Of a DNA stretch of 64,000 bases, positions 38,101 to 49,212 are shown one piece after another. Origin of the DNA: Medicago truncatula. Its lineage: Eukaryota > Streptophyta > Magnoliopsida > Fabales > Fabaceae. The notes beneath the pieces were generated by a model. That model did no database searches. It saw only the letters and a program-made list of their open reading frames with translations, and was not told the origin of the DNA. The DNA lies in NCBI RefSeq assembly GCF_003473485.1, contig NC_053046.1, forward strand, positions 258,001-322,000, written 5' to 3'. A program made the position numbers and the translations under genes. Numbering within the stretch: position 1 is the stretch's first letter; each line of letters begins with the position of its first letter.

Positions 38101-38828
38101 CCTTCAACTTCTGACCAAAAGTTTTTCCAATAAGAGCAGAGGGTATTGTAATATTCTCAATATATTTAGCAGATGAGACATCCTCTTCGGGTGTGTCCAT
38201 AGTAATCAAGGGCTCCTCAATATCATCGGCAACGAGTACCGCAGAAGCTCCAGCCTTCTGAGCATTCCAAACCTTCAAAGCAAAGAAACAACCTGCAAAG
38301 GAACAAAAGTAAGCACACAGAGTGAAGATCCATTTTGATCTGTCATAGTCATTTTAGTCCCAATTATAAAAATAGCATGGAGTAATTTGGTATTATTATT
38401 TGTGAGATACTAAATTGGGCTAAGGGATGAAATATAATGATATCTAGGTTTTGAAGGGAAAGAATGGAAGCATGCAAATAAAAGTAATGAATTGTATATG
38501 TAACTAAAAAAAGGAAAGAAAGTAACTAACTTCCACGATCAAGGAGAAGGATGGTAGGAAGAGCACCGGGTTTGGATTTGAAAGATGAAGAATCATCAAA
38601 GTCTTTACAACCCTTATTGTTATCTTTAGGATAAACAACATTACCAGCCATGCTACCACCATATTGAGGAATCCCAAAGTTACCAATCGCACTGTCATGT
38701 TTTCCTTTGATTTTATCAGGTGAAGTCACCGACAAGCTGTTCTTCTCTACCACGAATCTCGCCGTTGACATCCCAGTCAACATAAACCCAACTAACATAA
38801 ACACTGACAACCGCCACAAAAACTTCAT
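35109..38828 (-). CDS. vacuolar sorting receptor (VSR/BP80 family), with a probable frame break
   Basis: Eleven exons on the minus strand: 38828-38531, 38292-37600, 37498-37410, 37312-37159, 37074-36998, 36907-36826, 36616-36534, 36390-36324, 35729-35601, 35485-35375 and 35207-35109. The protein is a type I receptor: signal peptide (about residues 1-23), RFVVEKNSL start of the lumenal part, protease-associated domain, central cargo-binding region ([40 protein letters not shown]), three Cys-rich EGF-like repeats, one transmembrane helix and a short tail with the YMPL sorting motif. The [20 protein letters not shown] tail resembles, from memory, Arabidopsis VSR3/VSR4. VSRs carry soluble proteins with NPIR-type signals from the Golgi/TGN towards vacuoles. 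The exons total 1882 bases, one too many. The surplus base lies in exon 10, just before the transmembrane segment, in a GGG at 35459-35461. Read literally it ends the protein before the membrane anchor. A downstream acceptor (exon from 35472) would restore the frame with a slightly altered juxtamembrane sequence. Confidence 0.88.
36197..36322. repeat. exact 63-bp tandem duplication at a VSR splice donor
   Basis: Units 36197-36259 and 36260-36322 appear identical, including a run of seven G. The right unit ends one base short of exon 8, covering all of the donor site but its first G. The other copy lacks that G, so no second GT donor is created. Confidence 0.9.
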
Positions 38829-39762
38829 CTCTGCTGGGTCTCGACTCGATCGGTTAATCTCAAATATGCTGTGTAAGTGTTATCTTGCTTGTTTGTTGCT
38901 GCAACAACACAACACAACACAACACAACGAAGTCTTTCTTTCTCTGTGATTGATCTCTCTCTCTCTCTCTAACTATCTATCTGATCTGATAATCGCATAG
39001 CAAAATAATTAGGGAGTCTACCGAGGGTTGGGTTGGGTTGTGATTGTGAGACTTTAGTTCCTTGCTCCTCCACCACGCTAAACTCGTGATTAACTTTTTT
39101 TATTATTATTTTTATTTGAGAAAACTGGTTACAAACTCATGCTTTCGCACAGGTTGAATTACCTTTTTTTTTCGAAATGATATTTGTAGAACCATTTTCT
39201 AATAATTTTTTGACAACTTCTCTTTCATACTCACTTTATCTTCTTATTCTCTCTCTTCTTTTTTCTCTCTCTGTTATTTTTGACCAATCAAAAGATAGAA
39301 AATTAAAGTTGGCATGAAAGTTGTACTAAAGAGTTGTACATATATCACTACTCTTTCGAAAATTATTAGCTACGCATATTCTACAAAAACATGTAGTATT
39401 GTATTTGAAACTAATGTCAATATAATCTCTTACCAGAAATTCTGAGTTGAAGTATATAACTTGATGTCAATTACCAGCTATAATATTATGTTTATACACA
39501 TCAACTTGGTTGTAAATAGAATAATACTCATATAGTAGTAACATTATAATAACATACCAAATTTAAGATGTGTCCACCATGATGGTTAATTTAGAGTACA
39601 AAATATGGTTGGAAACTAAACCAAAATATTCAGATTTTGTGATCAAAACACAAGCTCTACAACACAGATTTTAAAGTACTCATGCATTACGGATTACGAA
39701 ATTACATTTCCAAAACTACCTGATCATCTTCAATTCCAAAACTAACCACTACCTCCTGTTGT
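38829..39762. other. 5' flank of the VSR gene, contains a MITE-like repeat
   Basis: An AACAC pentamer repeats at about 38907-38930, and a CT run lies at about 38955-38971, both probably in the VSR leader. No gene seen. Confidence 0.5.
39171..39360. mobile_element. MITE-like inverted repeat
   Basis: The left end reads TTCGAAATGATATTTGTAGAAC and the right end reversed reads TTCGAAAGAGTAGTGATATATG then TACAAC. The arms are degenerate beyond that. It is similar in style to the element at 20851-21046. The family is not assigned. Confidence 0.45.
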
Positions 39763-40680
39763 TTACTGGATGCGAATATGCTTGACATACATTTTGGTCA
39801 GTGGATCCTCCAAATCAAATATCAATAAGTCATTCACCTGTAAGCTGCGGTCTATGACGAAGTCAAACCATTCACCACCCAAATTTTTCTCAGCATTCCT
39901 CCTGTCAGCAGTCCTAACCTTGCAATTATATGTATTATGTGTATCCACATCTTCCAAATTCATCCTTAGATATTTGCTCTTCAAGACCCTTTTGGATATT
40001 TGATTAGGAAAATGCTACATAAAATCAAAAATCAAACTGTTAACTTAGATAGAATGCTTCAGCACAATTTTTTGGAGGAAATATTTATCCGTGTGTTATT
40101 TGTTACTTTTAACAGATGGAAATTTTTATTTGATAATAGAAGATGATATTAGATTTATAAAAAGTAGATTTTTGCATACCAAAGCTTGGGGCCTCTCAAT
40201 GGAAGGCAAAGCTATTGTGACATTCTTCTCAAAAGTGATGATGATCCACGCCGCCAGCTTCTTCCACGTTGTCGACAACACCTGCATTCGCTTGAATTTC
40301 ATTTCGAACTCCTACTTCATCCTCATTGTTTATTTGTTCAATCTCAGCTTCATCGTCCGAGATAATCTCAATAGGTTCCTACTTAACTTACATGGGGAAA
40401 ACATTTGGAATGTGAATTGCTCCTAGTTGTGTCAACTTATATATATTCTTCACGCCCTCGTAGTCGAGCCTAATCTTTGTTGGAACTAAAAACCCAAACT
40501 CCTTAGCAATTCTGATTCCACTACCCATATTGATCCCCATCTCATCCCTGCCAAAATGTGTAACATAATCTATCGCTTCATCAGAAAGAAGCAATCCAGG
40601 AGCATTGATCTTGATCTCTCTGCGATGTTCGTTGTAGTACTGGTTTCGAATACGGACCCTACCTTACATTGACATAAAAA
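39763..40680 (-). pseudogene. B3-domain (REM-like) gene, frame-broken
   Basis: The last exon (40014-39763) encodes the second half of a B3 DNA-binding domain: HFPNQISKRVLKSKYLRMNL, NTYNCKVRTADRR, LGGEWFDFVIDRSLQVNDLL, ending at a stop. The exon before it ends at a donor at 40180 and supplies NVTIALPSIERPQAL. An acidic linker (IEIISDDEAEIEQINNEDE) precedes it, and upstream is a region with REIKINAPGLLLSDEAID and GFLVPTKIRLDYEGVKNIY (to about 40660). The linker and the B3 start are in different frames, apparently because of one extra T in a TTTT at about 40222-40225. Stops also lie between the upstream region and the linker. A further possible exon lies at about 40752-40815. It is either a decaying gene or one with sequence errors. 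B3 proteins bind DNA; targets are unknown. Confidence 0.6.
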
Positions 40681-41257
40681 ATACACTGTTCAGCATAATT
40701 TAAATAATTTATGCAATCCTGTACTTTTATTACTTCAATATGGATGTTACCTGGTATGGCCAAACAATAGTTTCAAGAATTTTTCCTCGTACAGCTTGTT
40801 TAGAGAACCATCTATATTGTAACAAAAAACTATAAATAATTTGGTTGATTCTTAAAAAAAAAAAATTGTCATAAACATATTGGAATGTAATTTATAACAT
40901 TGGTATTCTAAAAGTTGTACTAAAAAAGATAGATTATATTCAGTAATCTAATTTATTTCAAGCTAACTTTATATAAATTATCACGGGTTCAATAACGTAT
41001 TCGATAAAAAAATTATTCGAAAGAAAATATGTTAAAACGACGGAACATTGTGATTCATCATAAAATATGTATGAGCTGATTAAGAGATCATATAATCAGT
41101 TTATGAGATTAGGAATTGACATAATATTTAGGATGAAAACAATTGGAACCAAAAGGAACCAATGATGTGTGAATTATGATTACATATTATCCAAAATTAT
41201 AAAAAAGAGTGTTGTTGTTGTAGAGTTACCAAAAAAGGATTGATACCCATATTTACA

Positions 41258-41394
41258 TCAGATGAAATCAAGCAAAGAAGTAGCATCGAGATCAAAGATG
41301 AGCTTACCACCTTCTTCCATCACACGTTCTCTGCAGAAATTGAACCACTGCCCTCCCAAATATTTTTCATAGCTTTCTCTTTCGTCGGTAATAT
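41258..41394 (-). pseudogene. partial B3-domain fragment
   Basis: The minus strand encodes SYEKYLGGQWFNFCRERVME then EGGKLIFDLD, the C-terminal half of a B3-like domain. It is about 90% identical by eye with the plus-strand exon at 44290-44400. The frame runs out upstream into a non-B3 repeat (41394-41730), so only a fragment is left. Confidence 0.6.
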
Positions 41395-42440
41395 CAATTA
41401 AGTACTTACTAAAATAAATACTTTTTTTGAATTCATAAAATTGAATGGAATGAGCTTTGGCCAAAAGTTATTGAATGTTACTTTATAAAACTACTTCTTG
41501 ACAATTTATTTCACAAACCTCTTTTCAACTCACGTTGGGAACCTTTTCTTTTATTTTTAATATTATATTTCAATATGTTTTTTCTTCCATTTAACTTAAT
41601 TTTATTTAATTTTTTGAACCGTTCCATCTAATTTTTTAAGGAGGTTCCTTTAATTTTATTATCTTTTTTTCAAAGGAATTTTATCATCTTTTTATCACTT
41701 ATATATTTAGTTTCAATATCGTTTAATCATCACAACATCACAAATATTTTTATTCACGCGGTCATTTAATGATACCAAATATTTTTATTTCCTTTCTTCA
41801 ACCTCGCGAACACACACACACATTAACGTTTAGAGTAATATTTAATGTCCATTTGTCTGTTTTTTTGTTACGCTAATGCATATAATTTTTTTTAGTGTTG
41901 CTTGGTTGAATGCTACCTCACCGATTTTTTTTTAACTACTTTCCAATTTTTATAGTTTTAAATTTTTTTAACTATTTTCCAAATTTTTTTATTTTTAACT
42001 ATTTTCCAATTTTTTCTCCCAATTTCAGTTGCTTCTGCACTGTCGTTGTGGGAGATTAAGATATCGATTGACCCGAGGTTTTTTTCAACTTCTCTGCATT
42101 TTTAAGGAGAAGTTAAGCCAAATTAAATATCAATTAAGTACTTACTAAAAAAGATACTTTTTTTAATGCATAAAATTGAATGGAATGAGCTTTGGCCAAA
42201 AGTTGTTGAATGATACTTCAAAAAACTACTTCTCGACAATTTATTTCACAAGCATCTCTATTCAATTCACGCTGGGAACCTTTCTTTTATTTTTTAATAT
42301 TATATTTCAATATGTTTTTTTCTTCCATTTAATTTTTTTTTGAACCGTTCCATTTTTTTTTTAAGTAGGTTCCACTTAATTTTATTACCTTTTTTTCAAA
42401 GGAATTTTATTATCTTTTTATCATTTATATATTAGCTTCT
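41394..42440 (+). repeat. pair of direct repeats about 730 bp apart
   Basis: The segments 41394-41730 and 42127-42440 are near-copies in the same orientation. They share ATTAAGTACTTACTAAA, TGGAATGAGCTTTGGCC, GACAATTTATTTCACAA and AATATTATATTTCAATATG. They flank a low-complexity T-rich middle. The first abuts the B3 fragment at 41258. Confidence 0.7.
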
Positions 42441-42510
42441 TTCAATATCAGAATGAACAAAGGGAATAAAATTAAATGATGTATTATTGTATTTCTATAT
42501 AGGACTTTCA

Positions 42511-43750
42511 ATGTCAAGCGATTATGACTACATTATTGATCTCAAAAATGATTTGGACATTTGGAAAATAAGATTTGGAGTGCTGGATTCTTGGATTGTG
42601 ACTTGTAGTAATGAGAATCAACATATGAAGCTCATTATTTGTGATGCAAATGTTAAATGAGTTAGTTAAGAGTTAGTTAAGATTTGTTGTAATTTCCTTT
42701 ATGATTTATCAATGTTACTTATTAGTGTACATTTTGATTTATTTATATTTTTTGGTTTCTTTCTCAGGTTTAGGGTGATCGAGTTCATGTAATAACTCGA
42801 TATAGAGAATTGGAGCATTGGAAGGCTTTGATTGAGGAAAACAAGACTTATACTTTGTATAATTGTCATGTGTTTGATAATGACATTGCGTTTAATTCCT
42901 TTAAGGTTGTTTTTAGTTTTGGTACAAAGATGCAGAAGTATGACAGGTTAACAAACGTTCTTACTCATGAATTTCGCTTTAAGTCATTTAAGAAAATTCA
43001 AGATGGAAAATTTAAAACTGACCTTTTATATGGTATAGTTATGTTCTTTAATTTATTTCTGTGTTTTCTCCGATTATATTGTTCTTATAGATGTAATTTT
43101 TTTTTTTAAGAAATCATCGGGCTTCTTCATGAGATTGTCATGACACTGCCAATTGGGACTAGAAAGAAACCTTGTACGAACATTGTTTTGAAAGATAAAA
43201 GGTATTATTTTCTAATTTTTCAGGATCAGATGATATAATTTTATATAAGTTTGATAATGACCTGAAAGATGTATTTACTTATGCAGTGGGAATATGGTTG
43301 ATGTAACATTATGGAAAAAATACTTCGTGGCTTTATCATTTACCATCTATATACATTGAGTTCTTTGCTTCCATTTTGTAGTCAATGGCAACCAAATATA
43401 TGTAACAATTGGTCAGGTTCGAGGCTGGTCATCAACCTACATCATCCGATTGTTGAGAAGTTTAAAACTTGGTAAGTTTGCATTATGATTTCAAAATATA
43501 GTGTTAGAGGAACTTATTATTTCACAATCTGATTTGATTGTTGTTTGACCATGTTTCTTGAATTGTTGTCGTGACCTTAACACTTCTCAAGCTCAGAGTC
43601 AAAGCTTCAGTCAGAACTTAAGTCAGAGTTCGGTTTCTTCTCAACGTACTTTGTACAACGATTTTTCCAATTTGTCTCAAGTTAGACCAATTATTGAATT
43701 TATAAACTTAGTCAAGGTTTACTTTTTTTATGCACAAACATGCTTTGACT
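42511..43750 (+). pseudogene. RPA1-like (OB-fold, DUF223) gene, partly decayed
   Basis: Exons 42511-42651, 42774-43032, 43111-43201 and one starting at 43287 join in phase. They give MSSDYDYI, DIWKIRFGVLDSWIV, NGDRVHVITRYRELEHWKAL, NKTYTLYNCHVFDND, LYEIIGLLHEIV and SGNMVDVTLW. This is the order seen in plant RPA70-like single-strand DNA-binding proteins: OB-fold with DUF223, then the second OB-fold. After the tryptophan the frame ends early. Weak continuations follow: GSRLVINLHHPIVEKFK in another frame (about 43420-43480) and a Ser/Gln-rich linker with LSQVRPIIEF (43558-43720). Such RPA-like genes occur as host genes and as passengers of plant Helitrons. I saw no Rep/helicase here, so origin is open. 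A recent pseudogene is the best reading. Confidence 0.6.
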
Positions 43751-44200
43751 TTTTTTACGCATAAAATAAGAATACATATTGCATTATTCTTTATTTCTTG
43801 TGTATAATTTGTGTTAAGAAACATATTGCATCACTATTTGCAAAACAACTAAATTCAATCATAACCAGTTTGGATGGTATTATGAGAGTTGCATCAAATG
43901 TTCGAAGACATCAATGTAAAATGGTGCTAGCTATAGATGCACATGCGGGAGCGATGCTTAATTTTTGTTTGTTTCAACAATGTTAATTGGCCAACGGGAT
44001 ACATATAATCTACATGCATGCATTTACCTAGACTTTATAGGAAGCTAATAGGAAGATAAATTAGAAGTCATTGTATATTTTCTTTAGTTTAAAATCAGTT
44101 ATGCTACCTTTATTTTATAAATTATATGTAACTATATTCACATATATCTTATCCATGTTAATATGCATTAGACTAATATTGTAGTTATTTCTCTGTTTAG

Positions 44201-44466
44201 CATTTCCCAAACGAGGTGTCAAGAACAATTCTGAAAGAAAAGCGTAAAACAAGCACTCTCATTGATGACCAGACACAGAGAAAGTATAAGTGTCGCCTCA
44301 TTACCGCCGAAAGAGCAAGCTATGAAAAATATTTGGGTGGCCAGTGGTTCAATTTCAGCAGAGAACATGTGATGGAAGAAGGTGGTAAGCTCATCTTTGT
44401 TGCTGAACTATTTGAACTTCTACAATTTTGGCGTATCGCTTTGGACTGTAATCGTAAACTATCTTG
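44201..44466 (+). pseudogene. B3-domain exon downstream of the RPA1-like gene
   Basis: Begins right after an AG acceptor (44199-44200) with HFPNEVSRTILKEKRKTS. This is the same exon border as in the minus-strand B3 gene (HFPNQISK). It continues LIDDQTQRKYKCRLITAE and SYEKYLGGQWFNFSREHVME, then GGKLIF and unrelated residues to a stop. The exon that should supply the first half of the B3 domain is not visible upstream; RPA1-like exons lie there instead. It is a partial copy or part of a chimera. Confidence 0.55.
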
Positions 44467-45023
44467 ACTTTGGGATGTCATTTGTTCCTTTCATTTTGTC
44501 TGATGTAAATATTGGAAAAAATTCCTTTTTGGTTAGTCTATGACGGAGTCTCTTTTATAAATCTAACTATTATGTAATGTTAATATGCACATTGTTGGTT
44601 CCTTCATTGGTTCTAATTAGTATAATGTTAATTATAATGTTGTTTTCCTAATCTCTTGAACAAAATGAGATTTGTGCAATATGCTTGCTTGATTTTCACA
44701 TTTATGAACGGCATCAATTTCTTAGAAAGATGCAGCTATTTCCCTTAATTTGCTCATTTCTCCTTTATAACAAAGTTTTTTAAAAATATTGTAAAAGTGA
44801 TTTATTTAGAATATCCAAGTTTGTGCAATATTCATTAATTTGCTCATTTTTCCTTTGGAACAATTTTTTTTACAAAATACACGAGTTTATAACTAGTTTA
44901 TTATTTAAATAGATAAAGACCTCCCTTTGTATTTCACACCGTTAGTCTCTGTTAAATAACTCTTGCCCATCTCTTCTTCCACTGTTGCTAATGTACTCAT
45001 GAAAATTTATTTTAATTATGCAT
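44467..45023. other. intergenic, AT-rich
   Basis: No gene seen. A stretch near 44597 (GGTTCCTTCATTGGTTC) is echoed in reverse near 41140-41165, so the duplicated block around the B3 fragments may extend here. Confidence 0.4.
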
Positions 45024-45032
45024 CTTTTATAA

Positions 45033-45191
45033 GGAAAATACTTGAGTGACATAGAGTTGGGTGACATTGGTGACATTGGCCAATCACAATGCCACAATGC
45101 TTGTATTTCTTTCTCTTTCACAAACATTGTGACATTGTGATTGATCAATGTCACCAATGTCACCCAACTCTATATCACCCAAGTGCTACCC
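45033..45191. mobile_element. MITE, Mutator-like (9-bp duplication)
   Basis: A 159-bp element that is almost entirely inverted repeat. The arms share TAGAGTTGGGTGACATTGG and TGACATTG...CAATCACAATG. It is flanked by CTTTTATAA on both sides (45024-45032 and 45192-45200), a 9-bp target duplication typical of Mutator-like elements. Confidence 0.8.
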
Positions 45192-45199
45192 CTTTTATA

Positions 45200-45733
45200 A
45201 TTTGTATTTAATTTGTTGGCTGATAATTATTGTCCTTTATTTGGTTTACACCTTATCAAAGTTTTCTGTAGAATACGAAGAGATACAATTCATCTATCTC
45301 AGCCCAAAATTCTGCAAAACCATCAACATCAAAACGAAAAAAAAAAAAAAAAGAATTTATTCCACTTTCAAAATTATATCAGTGTTAAAGGGGATATATA
45401 GGAAAGTTGGACAGAACCTTCAAATCATTGGTGAACAAAGGTTTTTTTTTTTTAAGAGGCTGAGATAAAGAATTGGTTTGATTGTGATTTCTAGCAATTT
45501 GAGTGGTAGTTTTAGGATTGAACCGGTTAGTTTATTGAAACCCATCAACTCTGCAATGTTTATGAGATAATTCATGGTGTTTGGGAGAGACAGAGATGGG
45601 GAATTGTATGAAAATATTTGAGGGATTTTAGTGTAGTTATGGAAAAGAATCGAACCGATAAAGAATTGGATTGGAGGGTCAAGATTTCGAGGTTGAGAGG
45701 GAAGAGGTTGAAAAGGGGATCAAATAATATATA
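45200..45733. other. intergenic
   Basis: No gene seen. A-rich run at about 45336-45352 and T-rich run at 45441-45454. Confidence 0.4.
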
Positions 45734-45888
45734 CATCCTCCTGTCATTAATATAAACAAAAGTTTGATTTTTACATTCATTCATTAAATGACGTATGAGA
45801 AATATATACACCCTCCAATCACTACATACGTCATTTAATGAATGAATCTAAAAATCAAACTTTTGTTTATATTAGTAACCGGAGGGTG
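45734..45888. mobile_element. MITE, mariner/Stowaway-like
   Basis: A 155-bp near-palindrome starting CATCCTCC and ending GGAGGGTG, flanked by TA on both sides. The arms share AATATAAACAAAAGTTTGAT and ATTCATTCATTAAATGACGT. Confidence 0.7.
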
Positions 45889-45958
45889 TATACAAGAGAA
45901 ATGCTCAAACGCACGACATTATTTGTCTCATTTTTGCACGAAAAAGTGTATACTTATT

Positions 45959-46345
45959 AGGGTTAAATATATTTTTGGTTCCTATAAATATACCAAATTG
46001 TTGTTTTAGTCACTCTAAAATTTTCCTTCAAATTTTAGTCCCTATAAAATTTTCAATCACTACTTTTGGTCCATATTTTTAAGTAAATTTTTGTATTTTT
46101 TAATGAAATTGTGCAGAAATGTATGGAATATTGCAAAAATCATCCCCCAAAAAAATAAGAATTTTTTAACAAAATATGAATTAAATATGAATTTTTTACC
46201 GCAAAAAATATAAAAATTCATATTTAATTCATGTTTTGGTAAAAAATTCTAAATTTTTTTGGGAGAGGTCCTTATAATATTATAAATTTTTCTGCAAAAT
46301 TTTATTTAAAAATATAAATTTTAAATTTTAGTTCTTTATCTTAAT
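45959..46345. repeat. truncated inverted-repeat element
   Basis: Starts with GGGTTAAATATATTTTTGG and TTTTAGTCCCTATAAAATTT, a terminal pattern common among legume MITE and MULE-like elements. It contains a 115-bp imperfect palindrome (46148-46262) around AAATATGAATTAAATATGAA. The matching right end was not found. Confidence 0.5.
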
Positions 46346-47012
46346 TTTAATTTAACACAAAGTGACAAACTTTGCCTCTCCGAAATATATCTTATGAAAA
46401 ATCACAAAAATACCTGATTGGTGGTAAAACGGTGGATCATGCATGTGCTTTCTTTGGTAACACGACTTTTTAATACATATTTTATACAGAAGCATCAATA
46501 AACTAGCATGAAATCCATTAAGCTTTCTTTGGTAACATTACCAAAATAAATTGCATGTTGTATAGCTTGTCGTGTGATTTCGTGTGTTAATTCTATCGGG
46601 TTGAATATATAAAGTAATATTTTTTATGTCACGTGTCACTTTTACGTTTATTAGTAATATTTCTATTATTTTTCTATTTTTTAAAATTAATATTTGAATT
46701 GACGTAAATATTTCAACAAACTTTTGATCTTATCTATTAAATATTTTACTTGACTTTTTTATTGAATTCCTAATATTTTATGTAACAGTAATATCTCAAC
46801 AAATTACATACGATACACTTCAACTATAAATCATCAATCAATCAATCAATCAATAGTATATTGTATATATATATATATATATAAAGTAAGGTTTTTTATG
46901 CCACGTGTCACTTTCACGTTAATTCGCAATATTTTTATTATTTTTTAAAATCAATATGTGAATTGGCATAAATATCTCAACAAACTTTTGATCTTATCTA
47001 TTCAATATTTTA

Positions 47013-48368
47013 AGGTTAATATGTTTTTACCCCCTCTAATTTAGGCGAGTTCCAGTTTATCTACTGTAAAAATAAATAAATAGATTCCAACCATGTAATT
47101 TAAGATTCTTTCGTTTTAGACCCTGAGGTTATATGACTGAACAAAATGCTGACGTGCCATGATGAGTGGCACGATGACTGTGCATATCTGATTATGTGGC
47201 ACGCTGAGTGTATAATTAATTTTGTTTTATTTTTTATTTTTGAAGGGCACACGTGGCATTTTGGCTATTTTTAAAATAAAAAATAATATAAATGAAATTA
47301 TATTAAATTAAAAATAAAAAATAACTTAAAAAATCTGAAAATGAATTTTCAAAAATAAACAAAATAGTAAAAAACAATATATTTTCGAAAAAAGACCGAA
47401 TTTTCTAGAAAAAATAAAACATTTTGGAATTTAATTTTTAAAATTAAAAAAAAACAAAATTTAGAAGAAGAAAAATTTGAAATTAAAAAAAATTAAGATT
47501 TTTTTTCAAAATAAATAAATTTTTAAAAAAAATTCTGGAATTATTTTTTTAAAAATCTGAATATACTTTTTTTATAATTCCGATTAAAATAAGAAATAAA
47601 ATTTTGAAAATTATATAATCTGCAGAAAAAAATCGATTTTATTTTAAATTTCAAAATCTTAATTTCAAACTTTTTTTTGAAAATAAATTTGAATTAGTTT
47701 ATGATTTTTTGAATTTTTTAAATATCAGAAAAAAATCTTTTTTTTTTTCTTTCTGATTTTTTCAAATTTAAAAGGCTAAAATATGGTTTTAGTCCCTGCA
47801 AATATGCCTCGTTTTGATTTTAGTCCATGTAAATTTTTTTGTTTTGTTTTTGGTCCTTCCAAAATTTTTTGTTTTTGAAAGTAGTCCCTCGAGGGACTAT
47901 TTTCAAAAACAAAAAATTTTGCAAGGACCTTTTTTAAAAACAAAATATTTTGCAGGGACCAAAAACTATAAAATTGGTTCAGTTATAATGTGTCACGTAT
48001 GCAAATCATCACAAAAGTGGGGTCAGGGACTATTTTCAAAAAAAAAAATCTGCAGGGACCAAAAACAATTTTTTTTTACAGGGACTAAAATCATATTTGT
48101 TTTCTTTTTTTCAACATTTTTTTCTATTTTTAAATTTAATTTTCTGTTTTTTTTTTATTTTTAAATTAATATAAATTAATATTCAGTCAGCGCACCACAT
48201 CATCCAAAAATGTTGACTCATTGTGCCACGTCATCATGTTTGCACAGTCAGATGACATCAGGGTCTAAAACGAAAGAATCTTCAAATTACAGGGTTGAGA
48301 TCTAAACTTTTTTTTACAGGGGGTAAACCGAAACTCGCACAAATTACAGGGGGTAAAGACATTAACCC
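47013..48368. mobile_element. Mutator-like non-autonomous element, 1356 bp
   Basis: Terminal inverted repeats of about 115 bp start AGGTTAATATGTTTTTACCC / GGGTTAATGTCTTTACCCCC and share AAGATTCTTTCGTTTTAGAC further in. It is flanked by AATATTTTA at 47004-47012 and 48369-48377, a 9-bp duplication. The flanks rejoin into one copy of the tandem unit. No transposase frame is visible. The interior is AT-rich and holds a further inverted repeat. Confidence 0.8.
47768..48105. repeat. inverted repeat nested inside the Mutator-like element
   Basis: The left end reads GGCTAAAATATGGTTTTAGT then CCCTGCAAATATG. The right end reads ACAGGGACTAAAATCATATTT. The middle contains several copies of CAGGGACC and TTTTGCAGGGACC in both directions and a perfect AGTCCCTCGAGGGACT palindrome (about 47882-47897). 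It is probably a separate MITE or an internal amplification. No clear target duplication was found. Confidence 0.5.
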
Positions 48369-49033
48369 AATATTTTACTTGATTTTTTTACTGAATTCCT
48401 AATATTTTATGTAACAGAAATATCTCAACAAATTACATACGATACCCTTCAACTATAAATCATCAATCACGTTTATTTGCAATATTTTTATTATTTTTCT
48501 ATTTTTTAAAATCAATATTTGAATTGGCTTAAATATCTCAACAAACTTTTGATCTTATCTATTAAATATTTTACTTGACTTTTTTTATTGAATTCCTAAT
48601 ATTTTATTCTATTAAAAGTTGATTTTATCTATATGTGTTAATACTTTTACTAAATCCAATTAATTTTATCAGTATGCATCTATAAATTTACGAGTATTTA
48701 TAATATGATATATTTTATTATTTTTGGGTGTATTTATTAAGATATTCATCCTATACCAATCTGTGATAAATTTTATTTGCGGATTTCATACATATAATTT
48801 TTTTATCTTCTTGAATATGTCTAGGCAACGCCGGGTAAATACACTAGTCATAATACAAAGAACGCAGGGAAGAGTGAAATTGGAGAAGTTATCTAAAAGA
48901 GAGAGACTAACGATATTAAATGAAAAGGGCAGTAAGTGTTTAATTAAAAACTAGAGGGGGTGTTAGTGTCATTTAAGAATACCTGAAGGGAGGTGAGTGT
49001 AATTTACCTTTTTTATTTTATTTAAGTAATTAC

Positions 49034-49147
49034 TGTAACGCCCTCTTTGCATTATTTGTTTTATTTATTTATTTATTTATTTGAGTTTAGAGTCTGTTCT
49101 TCTAGAATTTAATTAACTTATTTGATAAGTGATATTTTGTTATGTGT

Positions 49148-49212
<65 letters not shown>

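Larger units (their letters stand above)
46617..48620 (+). repeat. tandem array of a roughly 240-bp unit, about three copies
   Basis: The unit includes CCACGTGTCACTTT, CAACAAACTTTTGATCTTAT and CATACGATACNCTTCAACTA. Copy A is at about 46617-46850, copy B at 46887-47012 continuing at 48369-48470, and copy C at about 48470-48610 (5' part missing). Copy B is split by the Mutator-like element. An AATC microsatellite (46835-46852) and a TA run (46866-46882) separate A and B. Confidence 0.75.
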
